Source: JADZAI01 sp047602465 (lineage in GTDB: Bacteria; Pseudomonadota; Alphaproteobacteria; Micropepsales; Micropepsaceae). Taken from it: DNA of 64,000 nt. The stretch lies in assembly GCA_047602465.1 (NCBI GenBank), contig JASGHF010000002.1:1-64000 (forward strand), given 5' to 3'. The notes under the pieces were generated by a model. It saw only the letters and a program-made list of their open reading frames with translations, made no database searches and was not told the DNA's origin. The stretch's first letter is position 1. Every line of letters begins with the position of its first letter. This document shows, one piece after another, positions 8,676 through 16,534 of this stretch. The translations under genes were made by a program, and so were the position numbers.

Positions 8676-9404
8676 ATGGCTTGGTCCGACTACATCGTTT
8701 TTGCTGATGAGACGGGCGACCATGGCCTCAAGAACATCGACCCGGCGTTTCCGATGTTTGGGTTGGCGTTCTGCGTCATCAAGAAATGTGACTACGTCGA
8801 GACCATCTTGCCGGCGTTTCAGCGCCTTAAGTTCGACTATTGGGGGCACGACGGCGTCGTATTTCATGAACATGAACTTCGAAAGCAAGAAGCCGATTTC
8901 AGCTTCTTGCGCGCCAGCGCTGAGGTGCGGGCAGAGTTCATGGAGCGCCTGACGACGCTGATTGACGAGGCTCCAGTCATCATTCACAGCGCCGTCGTCA
9001 ACAAGGCAAACCTGACTGCTCGCTACACGAAGCCCTGGAACCCGTATGAAATCGCGTTGCTGTTCTGCATGGAGAGTTTGCACGAAACGCTCGTCGCGAA
9101 CGGCCAGACCGGAAGGTCGGCGCACGTGGTGTTCGAAGGCAGGGGGAGGAATGAGGACGGCTCGCTGGAGTTAGTGTTTCGGCGCATCACTGCAAATCGA
9201 GAGCAGTGGGGCTATCGCCAGCACGATTTCAGCGTAATTGAGTATCTGCCGCGCTTCGAAAAAAAAGCGTGCAACAGCATCGGATTGCAGTTTGCCGACC
9301 TGGTCGCTCGTCCGATAGCATTGCGCGCCTTGCGCCCCCTTCAAGAGAACCGGGCGGCGACGTCGCTCAGGCGGAAAAAGGGGCAGTGGAAGACCTTTCC
9401 ATAA
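8676..9404 (+). CDS. DUF3800 domain protein
   Basis: A 242-residue DUF3800 protein. The family hallmark YIVFADETGDHGL is at residues 6-18, followed by FPMFGLAFCVIKK, then FHEHELRKQE and the C-terminal QFADLVARPIA, which resembles the second acidic motif of the family. DUF3800 proteins are suspected RNase H-fold nucleases and are common on islands; activity is not established. GAGGGAG precedes the ATG by 6 bases. It is a single gene facing the operon on the other strand, consistent with cargo. Confidence 0.85.
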   Translation: MAWSDYIVFADETGDHGLKNIDPAFPMFGLAFCVIKKCDYVETILPAFQRLKFDYWGHDGVVFHEHELRKQEADFSFLRASAEVRAEFMERLTTLIDEAPVIIHSAVVNKANLTARYTKPWNPYEIALLFCMESLHETLVANGQTGRSAHVVFEGRGRNEDGSLELVFRRITANREQWGYRQHDFSVIEYLPRFEKKACNSIGLQFADLVARPIALRALRPLQENRAATSLRRKKGQWKTFP

Positions 9405-9471
9405 ACAAAGGGGCTCCGGCGAACCAGAACCCCAATGCCGACCGGGAAAGCCCAATCCATCGGTAATTTAT

Positions 9472-9487
9472 ATAGGGGATACCCTAT
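9472..9487. promoter_or_regulatory. Palindrome ATAGGG-GATA-CCCTAT
   Basis: A perfect 6-bp inverted repeat with a 4-base spacer in an AT-rich patch (TAATTTATATAGGGG) that stands out from the GC-rich surroundings. It lies between the DUF3800 gene and the transposase remnant. It could be an operator/promoter overlap or an insertion-sequence end; nothing decides between them. Confidence 0.35.
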
Positions 9488-9569
9488 GAAATTGCCAGCA
9501 GAATTCGGCCCTGAGATAAGACCTTGATCCTAAAACACAATCCGTCACGGGTTGGGCCAATGTCCGCGC

Positions 9570-9768
9570 CATGCCGAACCGGGTCAAAACCTTCGCCTTC
9601 AGCGCCTGGGTTTACCGCCAACGCAACGCTGTCGAGCGCTTCTTCAACAAGCTCAAACACTTCAGGGCCGTCGCCACCCGCTACGATAAGCGAGACGACA
9701 ACTTCCTGGCGTCGGTCCAACTCGCCTCAATCCGCATCTGGTTGCGAAATTATGAGTCCGTCACCTAG
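9570..9768 (+). pseudogene. Remnant of an IS5-type transposase (C-terminal part)
   Basis: Only the last 65 codons of a transposase remain. WVYRQRNAVERFFNKLKHFR and AVATRYDKRDDNFLASV match the C-terminal DDE region (catalytic Glu in AVERFF) of IS5-family transposases. The intact transposase at 16.7-17.5 kb has the comparable stretch ERMWCRLKDFRRVATRYDK but is clearly a different element. No N-terminal part or complete terminal repeats are found, so this is a dead fragment within the island. Confidence 0.8.
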
Positions 9769-9798
9769 TTCGCAGTTGGTTGCTGGCAACCTGCGAAC
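9768..9798. repeat. Imperfect inverted repeat GTTCGCA...TGCGAAC
   Basis: Outer arms GTTCGCA/TGCGAAC enclose inner arms GGTTGC/GCAACC with a 2-base loop and a 3-base bulge. The structure directly follows the transposase remnant and may be part of a former IS end or a bidirectional hairpin. Confidence 0.5.
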
Positions 9799-10076
9799 CT
9801 ATTGCAAGGCATTGAAAAAACATCAGAAAATCAGGTTCCCATCCCTTGCGGTTCGCACCCTGCGAACTGCCAGCGGGAAAAAAATCTCTGCGTGATACCC
9901 ACGCCGGTCCCAGCCGGATCGCCGCCGGAACTTTGCGCACTCCCCCCCCCATCCAGACGTGGCGCGCATCACGTCTCGAAAACGACGAAAAACGGCGGAA
10001 ATCCGCCCGAAATAATCAAACCTCGTATTTAAGCTCTCTGCGGTTTTGAGCCGGGCGAGGTGTGGCTGGCTGACCA
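9769..10076. other. Gene-free stretch with TGCGAAC repeats
   Basis: No credible gene. The motif TGCGAAC or its complement GTTCGCA occurs four times in about 100 bases: the hairpin-forming pair at 9768-9774 and 9792-9798, and a second pair around 9849-9867. A run of nine C residues starts at 9942. The region ends with the terminator for the leftward island operon. Confidence 0.6.
9988..10007 (-). terminator. Intrinsic terminator of the leftward island operon
   Basis: Read on the minus strand: stem GGCGGA, loop TT, stem TCCGCC, then GTTTTTC. It lies about 70 bases after the stop of the last leftward gene (10077). The short stem with a five-T tract fits a rho-independent terminator. Confidence 0.6.
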
Positions 10077-10379
10077 TCAGTTGATCCGAGCCGCTGCGTC
10101 GTCCGCTTCAAAGTCCAAGCCCGTTAGCGCGTCGGACACTGCCTTGCCCATGGCGTCCCAATCGGCTCCGGTAGCCGTCATCATGGCCTTGTGGATCGGT
10201 GGGCCTGCGCGATCGTGCACCGTGATCCGCACCATCTCGACGGTGGGCGAAGCGGCATGACGGTTCAGTTCGACGTGATCCAGTTCAACCCACCGGCCAT
10301 GGCGCTCGAACACCTCCCTCATGCCATCCAGCACTTCGGACGCGATGGCGTAGGCGGTCTCTGTGGTCAGGTCCGTCAT
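10077..10379 (-). CDS. Hypothetical island protein downstream of the prohead protease
   Basis: A 100-residue acidic protein with no family I recognise. It has an N-terminal helix (MTDLTTETAYAIASEVLDGM), a middle region ELDHVELNRHAASPTVEMVR that looks like a beta hairpin, and a helical acidic end. The ATG overlaps the protease stop (ATGA), so it is the last gene of the coupled head-gene group. Position after the protease might suggest a head-completion role, but nothing in the sequence shows that. Confidence 0.6.
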   Translation of the reverse strand: MTDLTTETAYAIASEVLDGMREVFERHGRWVELDHVELNRHAASPTVEMVRITVHDRAGPPIHKAMMTATGADWDAMGKAVSDALTGLDFEADDAAARIN

Positions 10380-11113
10380 GCGGCTTCGCCTCCATCGTTC
10401 GCGGTCTCCAACTCGGATAGGCGCGCCTGTAGCGCCGTGATCTCGGTCGCCTGCTCGCTCACGAGGTCCAGCAGCGGGCCGGTCACTTCGTCCAGGCGGC
10501 GCGTGACGTGCGCCTTTGTGGCCGCCATCATCTCGTCCAGAAGGCTCATGCACTGGCCCCACTGAACCAGCTTTGTGCTTTTCCTCAGCGCGTCGCCGGC
10601 CTCGCGAGCGGGGTCAGGCATTTCGATCGTCCTGAACGTCTTGCCGATGACGTGGCCCTTCGCGCCAGTGATCGCGGCGCTCGGCAGCGCGGGGACGGAA
10701 ACCGCCGACAATTCCAGCCAGCGCCAGCGGGTGAAGGTGTAGCCGCCGCCGCCATTCGGCTGGGCGTCTTCGGCCTTGAAGCCTATGCTCACCGCCCGGC
10801 GCAGGCCGTTCTTGATCAGGCTCCACGCCTTGTCGCAGAGGTCTTTCACCTCGCCCGGCTCAGCGATCTTCTTGATGTGCGCCCAAAAGCGAATGCCCTT
10901 GTCCGTCACCTCAACCCGGTCAACCTCGCCCACCGCCTGCTTGTGGTCGTGGTCCAGCAGGAACGGAATCGGCAGGGTGTAGACCGCACCACGCGGCATC
11001 ACTACGTCGCCAACAAGATCGGTCTCGGGACGTGTCGCCCAGCCCTCTATGAGCCGGGCGTCATCGTCCAGCGACTTGATGGTGAGCGAGACGAACGCCG
11101 CGTGATCGCTCAT
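10376..11113 (-). CDS. HK97-family prohead protease
   Basis: A 245-residue prohead maturation protease (herpes-assemblin-like fold, U35/S78 group) that trims the scaffold part of capsid precursors. Diagnostic regions are LIEGWATRPETDLVGDVVMP at the N-terminus, PFLLDHDHKQAVGEV (candidate catalytic His), RRAVSIGFKAED (candidate catalytic Ser in VSIGF) and WLELSAVSVPALPSA. The C-terminal 70 residues are helical and may act as a scaffold or delta domain. It overlaps the upstream 45-residue ORF and the downstream 100-residue gene by ATGA. In HK97-like phages this gene lies beside portal and capsid genes; here only the capsid gene is near. Confidence 0.9.
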   Translation of the reverse strand: MSDHAAFVSLTIKSLDDDARLIEGWATRPETDLVGDVVMPRGAVYTLPIPFLLDHDHKQAVGEVDRVEVTDKGIRFWAHIKKIAEPGEVKDLCDKAWSLIKNGLRRAVSIGFKAEDAQPNGGGGYTFTRWRWLELSAVSVPALPSAAITGAKGHVIGKTFRTIEMPDPAREAGDALRKSTKLVQWGQCMSLLDEMMAATKAHVTRRLDEVTGPLLDLVSEQATEITALQARLSELETANDGGEAA

Positions 11114-11247
11114 TTCTTTGCCCGCGTCGGCGCGGTGGCCTTGGCCTCAAGGGCTTCGATCCGGGCAATCAGCGGCGCGAGTTCCTTCTGCAGAAGATTC
11201 CCCACCACCTTTGCGACATAACGATCAAACGATGCCATGTTGCTCAT
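11110..11247 (-). CDS. Small 45-residue ORF between capsid and protease genes
   Basis: This short frame encodes MSNMASFDRYVAKVVGNLLQ and then a basic, helical end (ELAPLIARIEALEAKATAPT). It fits tightly between the capsid gene (stop at 11258) and the protease, overlapping the latter as ATGA, with GAGGGGG upstream as a possible ribosome site. The position suggests a small head-related or scaffold-like helical protein. Start context and gap-free packing support it; there is no homology evidence. Confidence 0.6.
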   Translation of the reverse strand: MSNMASFDRYVAKVVGNLLQKELAPLIARIEALEAKATAPTRAKK

Positions 11248-11257
11248 GTCGGCCCCC

Positions 11258-12358
11258 TCAGTATGCAACGCCGGAGATGTAGGCGACCGCGCCGGGGCGG
11301 CGGCGCTTCCAATTGATGAAGCGGATGGCGCGCACGCCGGTTAGGTTCATCTGCCACAGCGATGTGAAGACGGTCGCGGCAACAGGCGGGTTGGTCGGCG
11401 CATCGTCCATCTGGATCGTGGCCTGATCGCTGGCGTCGATCTCCGCGCCGTCGTCGGCCAATAAAATCTCTGCGGCGTCCAGCAACACGATGTAGCTCGT
11501 CTCGGCAGGCGGCGATCCCGCGGTGACGGTCGGCATGGCCGACGTGATCAGAACCGGCACGCCCCAGATGTCGCCACCCTTGGCGCCGATATTCGGGAAC
11601 ACGCGCTGGCCCGATGCTCGCAGGGTCGCGAGGTAGCGCGCCGTCGAGGAACGCATCACCAGATAGGGATCGGTCAGGTCGGTCGTGACCTTGGCGAACA
11701 GCGCCGCAATGTCGGCCTCAATCTGGGCGGCGCTCGATCCGGTCGAGGCCAGGCTATCAGCTCCGAAGGTGATCGAGGCCGGCGACACGTCCGGCACTTC
11801 GTCCAGCGTCGGATCGAGGAATGAGGCATCGGATGCGTTGACGATCGAGGCTTTCAGGTCTGCCTCCACGAGCCGCAGCGCGTCGGGGTCGCTTGAATAG
11901 GCAATCTCGTTCGTGGTGACGCAGATGGCCGCGAGTTTCGACTGCATCAGCGTGTCCCTCTCGAACCCCATCTTCGCGACCGGGATCGGGCGGCCCTGCC
12001 CCACCCACGCCGCCAAGCTCGTCACGGTCTGGCGAGGGAATGTGATCCGAAACGGCACTTTGCGAATGCCCCTCATCTGGCCCAGAACGGTGCGCGGGCG
12101 GATCATCTCAACGAAAGCCTCGCCCAGCGCATTGAGCGGCGACAGCGGCGCACCCCACGCTGAATCCGTGGTCGTGCCGGCGGCGACGGCTGACTTGATC
12201 ACGTCGAGGTTTTTGGCCTTCGGGAACTGCGCCTCAAAATGCGCGCGGGCCTGCAACGGGTCGCCCTTGGCAAGCATCATGGACTTCGCCCAGCGGGTGA
12301 AATCCATTGCGCGGTGATTTTTCTCATACTCGAACGTCAGGTCGGCTACTCGGCTCAT
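11258..12358 (-). CDS. HK97-fold major capsid protein
   Basis: A 366-residue phage major capsid protein. Landmarks are a long N-terminal helical region, then SAWGAPLSPLNALGEAFVEM, VPFRITFPRQTVTSLAAWVG, FERDTLMQSKLAAICVTTNE and IWGVPVLITSAMPT near the end, the layout of HK97-type capsid proteins with N-arm, E-loop, P-domain and A-domain. No long cleavable delta domain is obvious. The ATG at 12358 has GGAGGG five bases upstream; a TTG four codons earlier is unlikely. It is the largest structural gene of the island and the main evidence that the element makes, or once made, its own capsids. Confidence 0.9.
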   Translation of the reverse strand: MSRVADLTFEYEKNHRAMDFTRWAKSMMLAKGDPLQARAHFEAQFPKAKNLDVIKSAVAAGTTTDSAWGAPLSPLNALGEAFVEMIRPRTVLGQMRGIRKVPFRITFPRQTVTSLAAWVGQGRPIPVAKMGFERDTLMQSKLAAICVTTNEIAYSSDPDALRLVEADLKASIVNASDASFLDPTLDEVPDVSPASITFGADSLASTGSSAAQIEADIAALFAKVTTDLTDPYLVMRSSTARYLATLRASGQRVFPNIGAKGGDIWGVPVLITSAMPTVTAGSPPAETSYIVLLDAAEILLADDGAEIDASDQATIQMDDAPTNPPVAATVFTSLWQMNLTGVRAIRFINWKRRRPGAVAYISGVAY

Positions 12359-12448
12359 CAGGCCCTCCAATCAGGTTTCAGGGCGGACGATGGCCAGCGC
12401 CTGGCGCGCTTGCCCATGGGGTCTGCGGGAGTGAGCCGACCCATCAGA

Positions 12449-12862
12449 TCACTCTCGCGAAACCGTCCACACAGCGCCGTCGCGCTCTGCCCCAACGCGG
12501 TGAACCGATAGGCCTCCGAAATCCCGGCCCTTCACGCGGTCGAGCAGTTTGCCCAGACGTCGCGCCGACCGGCCGCAGGGCGCAAAGTCCAATGCGGGTT
12601 TGAGCACTCCCGCAGCCTCGCCCAGCGCGTCGACGTATCGGATCAGCTCGCCAGACGTAAAAGCCCGGTCCCCAACCGTCTCGAAAATGGCCCGGATCAG
12701 TTCTTGCTCAGCAGAGCGCCCAGATAGGCCCTCGCGGGCGGTCTGGATAATCGCCATCGCAGTTGCCTTACGAGCTGCGAGGCGGCGCTCCTCACCATGG
12801 ATCGACGTAAGATCATCAAGGCCCCTGTCCAAGGCGTGCTGAAATTCGAGCCGGTTGGTCAT
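12449..12862 (-). CDS. Hypothetical island protein with a helicase-tail-like C-terminus
   Basis: A 137-residue protein. The N-terminal half is helical and charged. The C-terminal half (FAPCGRSARRLGKLLDRVKG, then DFGGLSVHRVG and the ending AVWTVS) resembles the small winged-helix-like tail often found at the end of RepA/primase-type proteins on islands, here as a separate gene. It lies between the ATPase and the capsid gene; the gap upstream holds the iteron array. Either a replication accessory or a head gene is possible; the tail resemblance favours the former. Confidence 0.6.
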   Translation of the reverse strand: MTNRLEFQHALDRGLDDLTSIHGEERRLAARKATAMAIIQTAREGLSGRSAEQELIRAIFETVGDRAFTSGELIRYVDALGEAAGVLKPALDFAPCGRSARRLGKLLDRVKGRDFGGLSVHRVGAERDGAVWTVSRE

Positions 12863-12901
12863 GCCGTCAAAGCGCTCCGGACTGCGCGCCTCGCTTCAGG
12901 C

Positions 12902-12986
12902 GTCACCATGTCACCACCTTTAGGTGGTGGTGACAGTGGTGACACTAAGTGGTGACAGTGGTGACGCTTGTGATGGTGACGGTGAC
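12902..12986. repeat. GTGAC/AGTGGTGAC iteron array, intergenic part
   Basis: Eight GTGAC motifs (two inverted, six direct) lie within 85 bases. Three are full 9-mers AGTGGTGAC at 12935-12943, 12948-12956 and 12957-12965. CACCACCT/AGGTGGTG at 12912-12929 can form a hairpin. The array lies between the ATPase gene and the 137-residue gene and continues inside the ATPase gene at 13150-13184. The layout is that of replication-origin iterons next to a rep gene; binding by the ATPase is inferred. Confidence 0.7.
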
Positions 12987-12989
12987 GGG

Positions 12990-14435
12990 TCATTTCGGCG
13001 GGCCTATCGAGACGAAGCCGCCCTGCTCGATCACCTCGCCATCATCGCAAAGGGCTGAAGACGCCCGCCAAAATGCGGTTCTGCGCTTCGCAGGATCGTC
13101 TTCGGCCCTGAACCCACTGGCGTAACAAGCGTCACGCCAGTTATCTCGCGTCACCACTTTGGAGTGGTGACGGCTAGTGGTGACGCCTGCTGGCGGGTTT
13201 CCGCCTGCCTTCACAATCACGTCACAGAGGGTTGAGAGGGCCAGCGCCCGGTCAATCTCGCCTTGCGATCGAGCGCGGCGCGTCGGACGGGCGGGCGATG
13301 CAGCGATATCGGCAGGCTGCACGATGCAGGTCGTGACCGGATCACCGTCACCATCGGTGCCGAGGGAAACCTGCTCTAGCTCGAAGCCCCAGGCAGCACC
13401 GGACTCGCCGTCCTTGAGCTTGTGAAGAGTGATCGTGCGCGACTTACTTTCGGGGTCAGCCTTCACGCCCAGCACCGCATCTGCGGCCGCATGCATCGAG
13501 CTATGACCGCGCATCCGGTCCTGCTCGCTGTGGCCTGTGTGATGCACCAGCAGCACCAGCGCGCCTGTCGCCTCTTCGATGGCCCGGGCGTTCGCCAGCA
13601 CCGCCCCCATGTCCTCCATTGCGATGTCAGAGCCGCCGTTGAGCACTTGGGCGAGCGTGTCGATCACGATGAGGCCGATAGGCACTTCGAATTGCTGGGC
13701 AGTTTCGATCACAGCCCCGACCAGATCTTGCCGATCCACAATTCCGGTTCGCAGGTCGGGCGTGACTGAGAACAGCGCGAAAGGCGTCGGCGTCTTTGAA
13801 GGATGGCGCATCCGAATAGCGAAGAGGCGCTTGCGCATGCCTTGGGGCGCCTCCGCCGCAACCCACATCACCGCGCGCTGCGTCGTAAGATGCCCGCGCC
13901 AAGGGCGGCCTTGGGCGATATGGACGGCCATATCGGAACCGCAGAAAGTCTTGCCGCTTGCCGACGGGCCGAAAAGGAACGCTACGCCGCGCGCCGGCAG
14001 CACGTTCTTGATCAGCCATTCACTATCGACTGCTGGCAACGTGTCGTCGAAAAGGAGTGGCGTCCATCGGCCCAGCGGTTTGGCGCGGTCTTTCGACCAG
14101 TCGGCTACGCTGAGGGCGCCAGCCTCAATGTCGGCCGGCGTCGACCAGCCCCACCCGCCGCCGATCCGAAAGCTGAGGCAGTGCGGACCCAGCACTGTGA
14201 CCGCATCGCGCACAATCTGGCGTACGTTGATGGATTCGTCGAACTCAGCCTCGCTTGGCGGCATGAGAATGACGTCCTGACCTTCAAGCGCTTCAATGAT
14301 TGTGCGGTCGGCCCATTCATTGGCGTCGAGACCGAGAACTACCGGCGAAACACCATGCGCAGCGAGCGTTGCCGCGTCATCTGTATCCAGCGTCGCGATG
14401 ACGATTGATAGCGTTTCAGCGAGTGCGGCACTCAT
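12990..14435 (-). CDS. RepA-like ATPase (AAA_25/hexameric helicase type)
   Basis: A 481-residue ATPase of the RepA/DnaB-like RecA-fold group, probably the replication helicase or initiator of the island. Walker A is LFGPSASGKT (about residue 155), Walker B is IGLIVIDTLAQVL (about 260), followed by GALVLLVHHTGHSEQDRMRG, the usual third motif of these proteins. The N-terminal 100 residues look like a TOPRIM-type segment (SIVIATLDTDDAATLAAHG), as in primase-helicase proteins. The start MSAALAE overlaps the stop of the upstream 65-codon ORF (ATGA). The 3' end carries three of the 9-base repeats. Confidence 0.85.
   Translation of the reverse strand: MSAALAETLSIVIATLDTDDAATLAAHGVSPVVLGLDANEWADRTIIEALEGQDVILMPPSEAEFDESINVRQIVRDAVTVLGPHCLSFRIGGGWGWSTPADIEAGALSVADWSKDRAKPLGRWTPLLFDDTLPAVDSEWLIKNVLPARGVAFLFGPSASGKTFCGSDMAVHIAQGRPWRGHLTTQRAVMWVAAEAPQGMRKRLFAIRMRHPSKTPTPFALFSVTPDLRTGIVDRQDLVGAVIETAQQFEVPIGLIVIDTLAQVLNGGSDIAMEDMGAVLANARAIEEATGALVLLVHHTGHSEQDRMRGHSSMHAAADAVLGVKADPESKSRTITLHKLKDGESGAAWGFELEQVSLGTDGDGDPVTTCIVQPADIAASPARPTRRARSQGEIDRALALSTLCDVIVKAGGNPPAGVTTSRHHSKVVTRDNWRDACYASGFRAEDDPAKRRTAFWRASSALCDDGEVIEQGGFVSIGPPK
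13150..13184. repeat. Three further AGTGGTGAC repeats inside the ATPase gene
   Basis: GTCACCACT at 13150-13158 and AGTGGTGAC at 13163-13171 form a perfect 9-bp palindrome around a 4-base loop. Another direct copy is at 13176-13184. They lie within coding sequence near the 3' end of the ATPase gene and share the unit of the intergenic array 200 bases away. Confidence 0.7.
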
Positions 14436-14629
14436 GCACGCACCCAGCGCATAGGCTTGCACTCCTGATATGTCAGGACTATGATCTTGACCGTCCCGCC
14501 TAGGACTTCCGAGGCGCCGCTTCCGATGCCAGTCGGGGCGGCGTTCTCAGTTTTCAATCGTGGTGGCGCGTGAAAAGCGATCGAGCGCGCCGCCAACGCG
14601 CGCGAGATGCGGCTAAGATTGCGGCGCAC
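14432..14629 (-). CDS. Small 65-residue ORF between alpA and the ATPase
   Basis: A GTG start lies three bases after the stop of the AlpA-like gene, and the stop overlaps the ATPase start (ATGA). The product is basic at the N-terminus (MRRNLSRISRALAARSIAFH) and ends in a short beta-like stretch (KIIVLTYQECKPM). No family is recognised. Tight packing on both sides supports translation; function is open. Confidence 0.5.
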   Translation of the reverse strand: MRRNLSRISRALAARSIAFHAPPRLKTENAAPTGIGSGASEVLGGTVKIIVLTYQECKPMRWVRA

Positions 14630-14632
14630 CGG

Positions 14633-14833
14633 TTAGGCCGCCTTCGCATCACGTTCTGCGATCCGCGATTTGATCCACGCCTCCACTTCGGCGCGCACGA
14701 AGGCGACACGTCGGTCACCCAGCATGACAGCGGAGGGGAACCGCCCAGCATCACGCTCACGATTGATCGTCGTGCGCGAAAGGGACGTGATTTCACAAAC
14801 CGTATTGAGAGAAATGAGGGAGGGATTAGTCAT
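14633..14833 (-). CDS. AlpA-family regulator/excisionase-like protein
   Basis: A 66-residue helix-turn-helix protein of the AlpA/MerR-like type. ISLNTVCEITSLSRTTINRE is the HTH, RDAGRFPSAVMLGDRRVAFV the wing, and EVEAWIKSRI the terminal helix, the classic AlpA order. AlpA proteins activate integrase or act as excisionases in P4-like elements and satellites. The ATG at 14833 gives the usual length; a 22-residue extension is possible but lacks conservation features. It stands between integrase and ATPase, as in many satellites. Confidence 0.88.
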   Translation of the reverse strand: MTNPSLISLNTVCEITSLSRTTINRERDAGRFPSAVMLGDRRVAFVRAEVEAWIKSRIAERDAKAA

Positions 14834-14899
14834 TTGTACCGCCTTGGTTGAATTGGGCGGTTGCCTAGATTTCACACCGGCGACGCGGCGTCCCGACAC

Positions 14900-15310
14900 T
14901 TAAATCGCCGCTTTTAGTGTCGCCGCGATCTCCCGATAGGATTTAAGCACAGCACGCGCGGACACATTTTCGCTCGGGAGCTTTTGGGCGACGATCTCAC
15001 AGGCTTTGTCGATCGTTACGGGCTTCCCCGCATCTCGGGAAAACTCCAGTTCCAATTTCACCAGGGCATGGCGGCGCTGCTTCTTTTGCAACTCAGCGAA
15101 TTTGGCAGCGCGCGTGTTCACGCGCCCTCTGCCACCTTCGGCATTGTAGAGGCTTAGCGCCTCCATGCACGGATCGACGCACCACGACGGCAGAGGATAG
15201 GAATTATAGCCGCAAAAAGCGACGGCTTCTGCTACGGCGGAAACGTCGCCTTCGTCCCATCGGGCCTCATAGTCAGCCAGCAGCTCGTCGATGCCAGGAT
15301 GAGGATTCAT
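14900..15310 (-). CDS. Hypothetical island protein following the integrase
   Basis: A 136-residue protein I do not recognise. The first half is acidic (HPGIDELLADYEARWDEGDV) with a Trp-Cys-Val-Asp-Pro-Cys stretch near residue 45. The second half is basic and helical (AKFAELQKKQRRHALVKLEL) and ends in a pattern that could be a helix-turn-helix (TIDKACEIVAQKL, ARAVLKSYREI). The ATG overlaps the integrase stop (ATGA), so it is co-translated. A DNA-binding or replication role is guesswork from its place between int and alpA. Confidence 0.65.
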   Translation of the reverse strand: MNPHPGIDELLADYEARWDEGDVSAVAEAVAFCGYNSYPLPSWCVDPCMEALSLYNAEGGRGRVNTRAAKFAELQKKQRRHALVKLELEFSRDAGKPVTIDKACEIVAQKLPSENVSARAVLKSYREIAATLKAAI

Positions 15311-16524
15311 GCCGCGCCCTTGCTGATCGCGACGACGTTCCCGGTCTTTGGCAAGGTTGTGCAGAATCGCGCCCACGCCTCCATAAGCTTGCGCCGCTTT
15401 TCGACCGCCGAACTGCGGCGATAGGCGATCTCGGTCTCATCCCCAACGCGATGTGCGAGCGCCATCTCTGCCACGTCGCGGGGGAAATTGGTCGCATCGC
15501 CGGACCAATCTCGAAAGGATGATCGAAATCCATGGACGGTTACGTCATCGACGGACATGCGGCGCAGAACCGCCGTCATAGCCATGTTGGAAAGCGGACG
15601 CTTTGGCTTCATGGACGGGAAAACCCAGTCGCCAAGCGCCTTCTCTTTCAGAGACTTCAGCAGCGTCACGGCCTGACTGGAGAGCGGCACGACATGCTCC
15701 CGCGCCATCTTCATGCGCGCTGCCGGCACCGTCCATAGAGCGGTCTCCAGATCGAACTCACCCCACTGCGCGCCCAGCGTCTCAGTGGTGCGAGTAGCGC
15801 AAAGGATGGTCAGCTCAAGCGCCCGCGCGCCATAGCCCTCCACGCCCCTGAGACGCGCTACAAAAGTCGGCACATCGGCGTAGGGCATCGCCGCGTGATG
15901 GCCACGAGTGAGCTTCTCTCGCTTGCCTAGAAGGTGATCCATATGCCCCTTCCACCGCGCCGGGTTTTCACCCGAACGCAGGCCAAGCGCGGTAGCATAG
16001 TCGATCGCCTTTTCGATCCTGCCACGAAGGCGCGATGCGGTTTCAGGCTTCTCGCGCCACATCGGCTTAAGGATGGTCAGCACATCGTCCGCTGTCACCT
16101 CTGCCACCGGGAGGCGATGCAACGGCTTTGCATAGACGCGGAGCGTCATCTCCCACTGCGCCTTGTGCTTTTCGTTCTTGAAGTCAGCAGTCTTCGCGGC
16201 GAGCAAATCCTCCACGATCACGCCGAACGTCTTGGGAGCAGAAGTCGCGATGCGCTCCGGCAATTCCTTGAAGGGGTCACCGCCCCGCCCGAGAATTTCC
16301 CGCACCGCCTTCGCCTTGTCGCGAGCCGCCGCAAGGCTGACATGCTTGGTCGCTCCCTGAAACGGCCCTAAGCCCATTTCGCGCCGCCGCCCGTTCCTCA
16401 CGCTGACAAAGACCCACGAGCGATTGCCCGCCGGCGAGACGCGAAGCCAAAGCCCCCCGCCATCACCATGCCATCCCGGCTTGGCCGATCGGACGCGCGT
16501 CTCGGTCAGTTTTTTCTCCGCCAA
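15307..16524 (-). CDS. P4-type tyrosine integrase
   Basis: A 405-residue site-specific recombinase with the N-terminal DUF4102 arm-binding domain (KLTETRVRSAKPGWHGDGGG), a core-binding domain (about 90-190) and the catalytic domain. Catalytic residues visible are Arg in LCATRTTETLG, the HGFRSSFRDW box (His and Arg), the second His in MALAHRVGD and the nucleophile Tyr in EIAYRRS. It starts with TTG; AGGAG lies about 9 bases upstream and an in-frame TAG excludes longer forms. It is next to attR and recognises the tRNA-Ser 3' end. Confidence 0.95.
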   Translation of the reverse strand: MAEKKLTETRVRSAKPGWHGDGGGLWLRVSPAGNRSWVFVSVRNGRRREMGLGPFQGATKHVSLAAARDKAKAVREILGRGGDPFKELPERIATSAPKTFGVIVEDLLAAKTADFKNEKHKAQWEMTLRVYAKPLHRLPVAEVTADDVLTILKPMWREKPETASRLRGRIEKAIDYATALGLRSGENPARWKGHMDHLLGKREKLTRGHHAAMPYADVPTFVARLRGVEGYGARALELTILCATRTTETLGAQWGEFDLETALWTVPAARMKMAREHVVPLSSQAVTLLKSLKEKALGDWVFPSMKPKRPLSNMAMTAVLRRMSVDDVTVHGFRSSFRDWSGDATNFPRDVAEMALAHRVGDETEIAYRRSSAVEKRRKLMEAWARFCTTLPKTGNVVAISKGAA

Positions 16525-16534
16525 ACCTATCCGC

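Noticed and set aside
9802..10077. Open frames on both strands between the transposase scar and the head genes
   Set aside because: They lack ribosome sites and domain features, cross a C9 run and the terminator, and disagree in codon use with island genes.
12902..12986. CRISPR array
   Set aside because: The repeats are 5-9 bases with irregular 0-10 base gaps and include inverted copies; there are no spacers and no cas genes.
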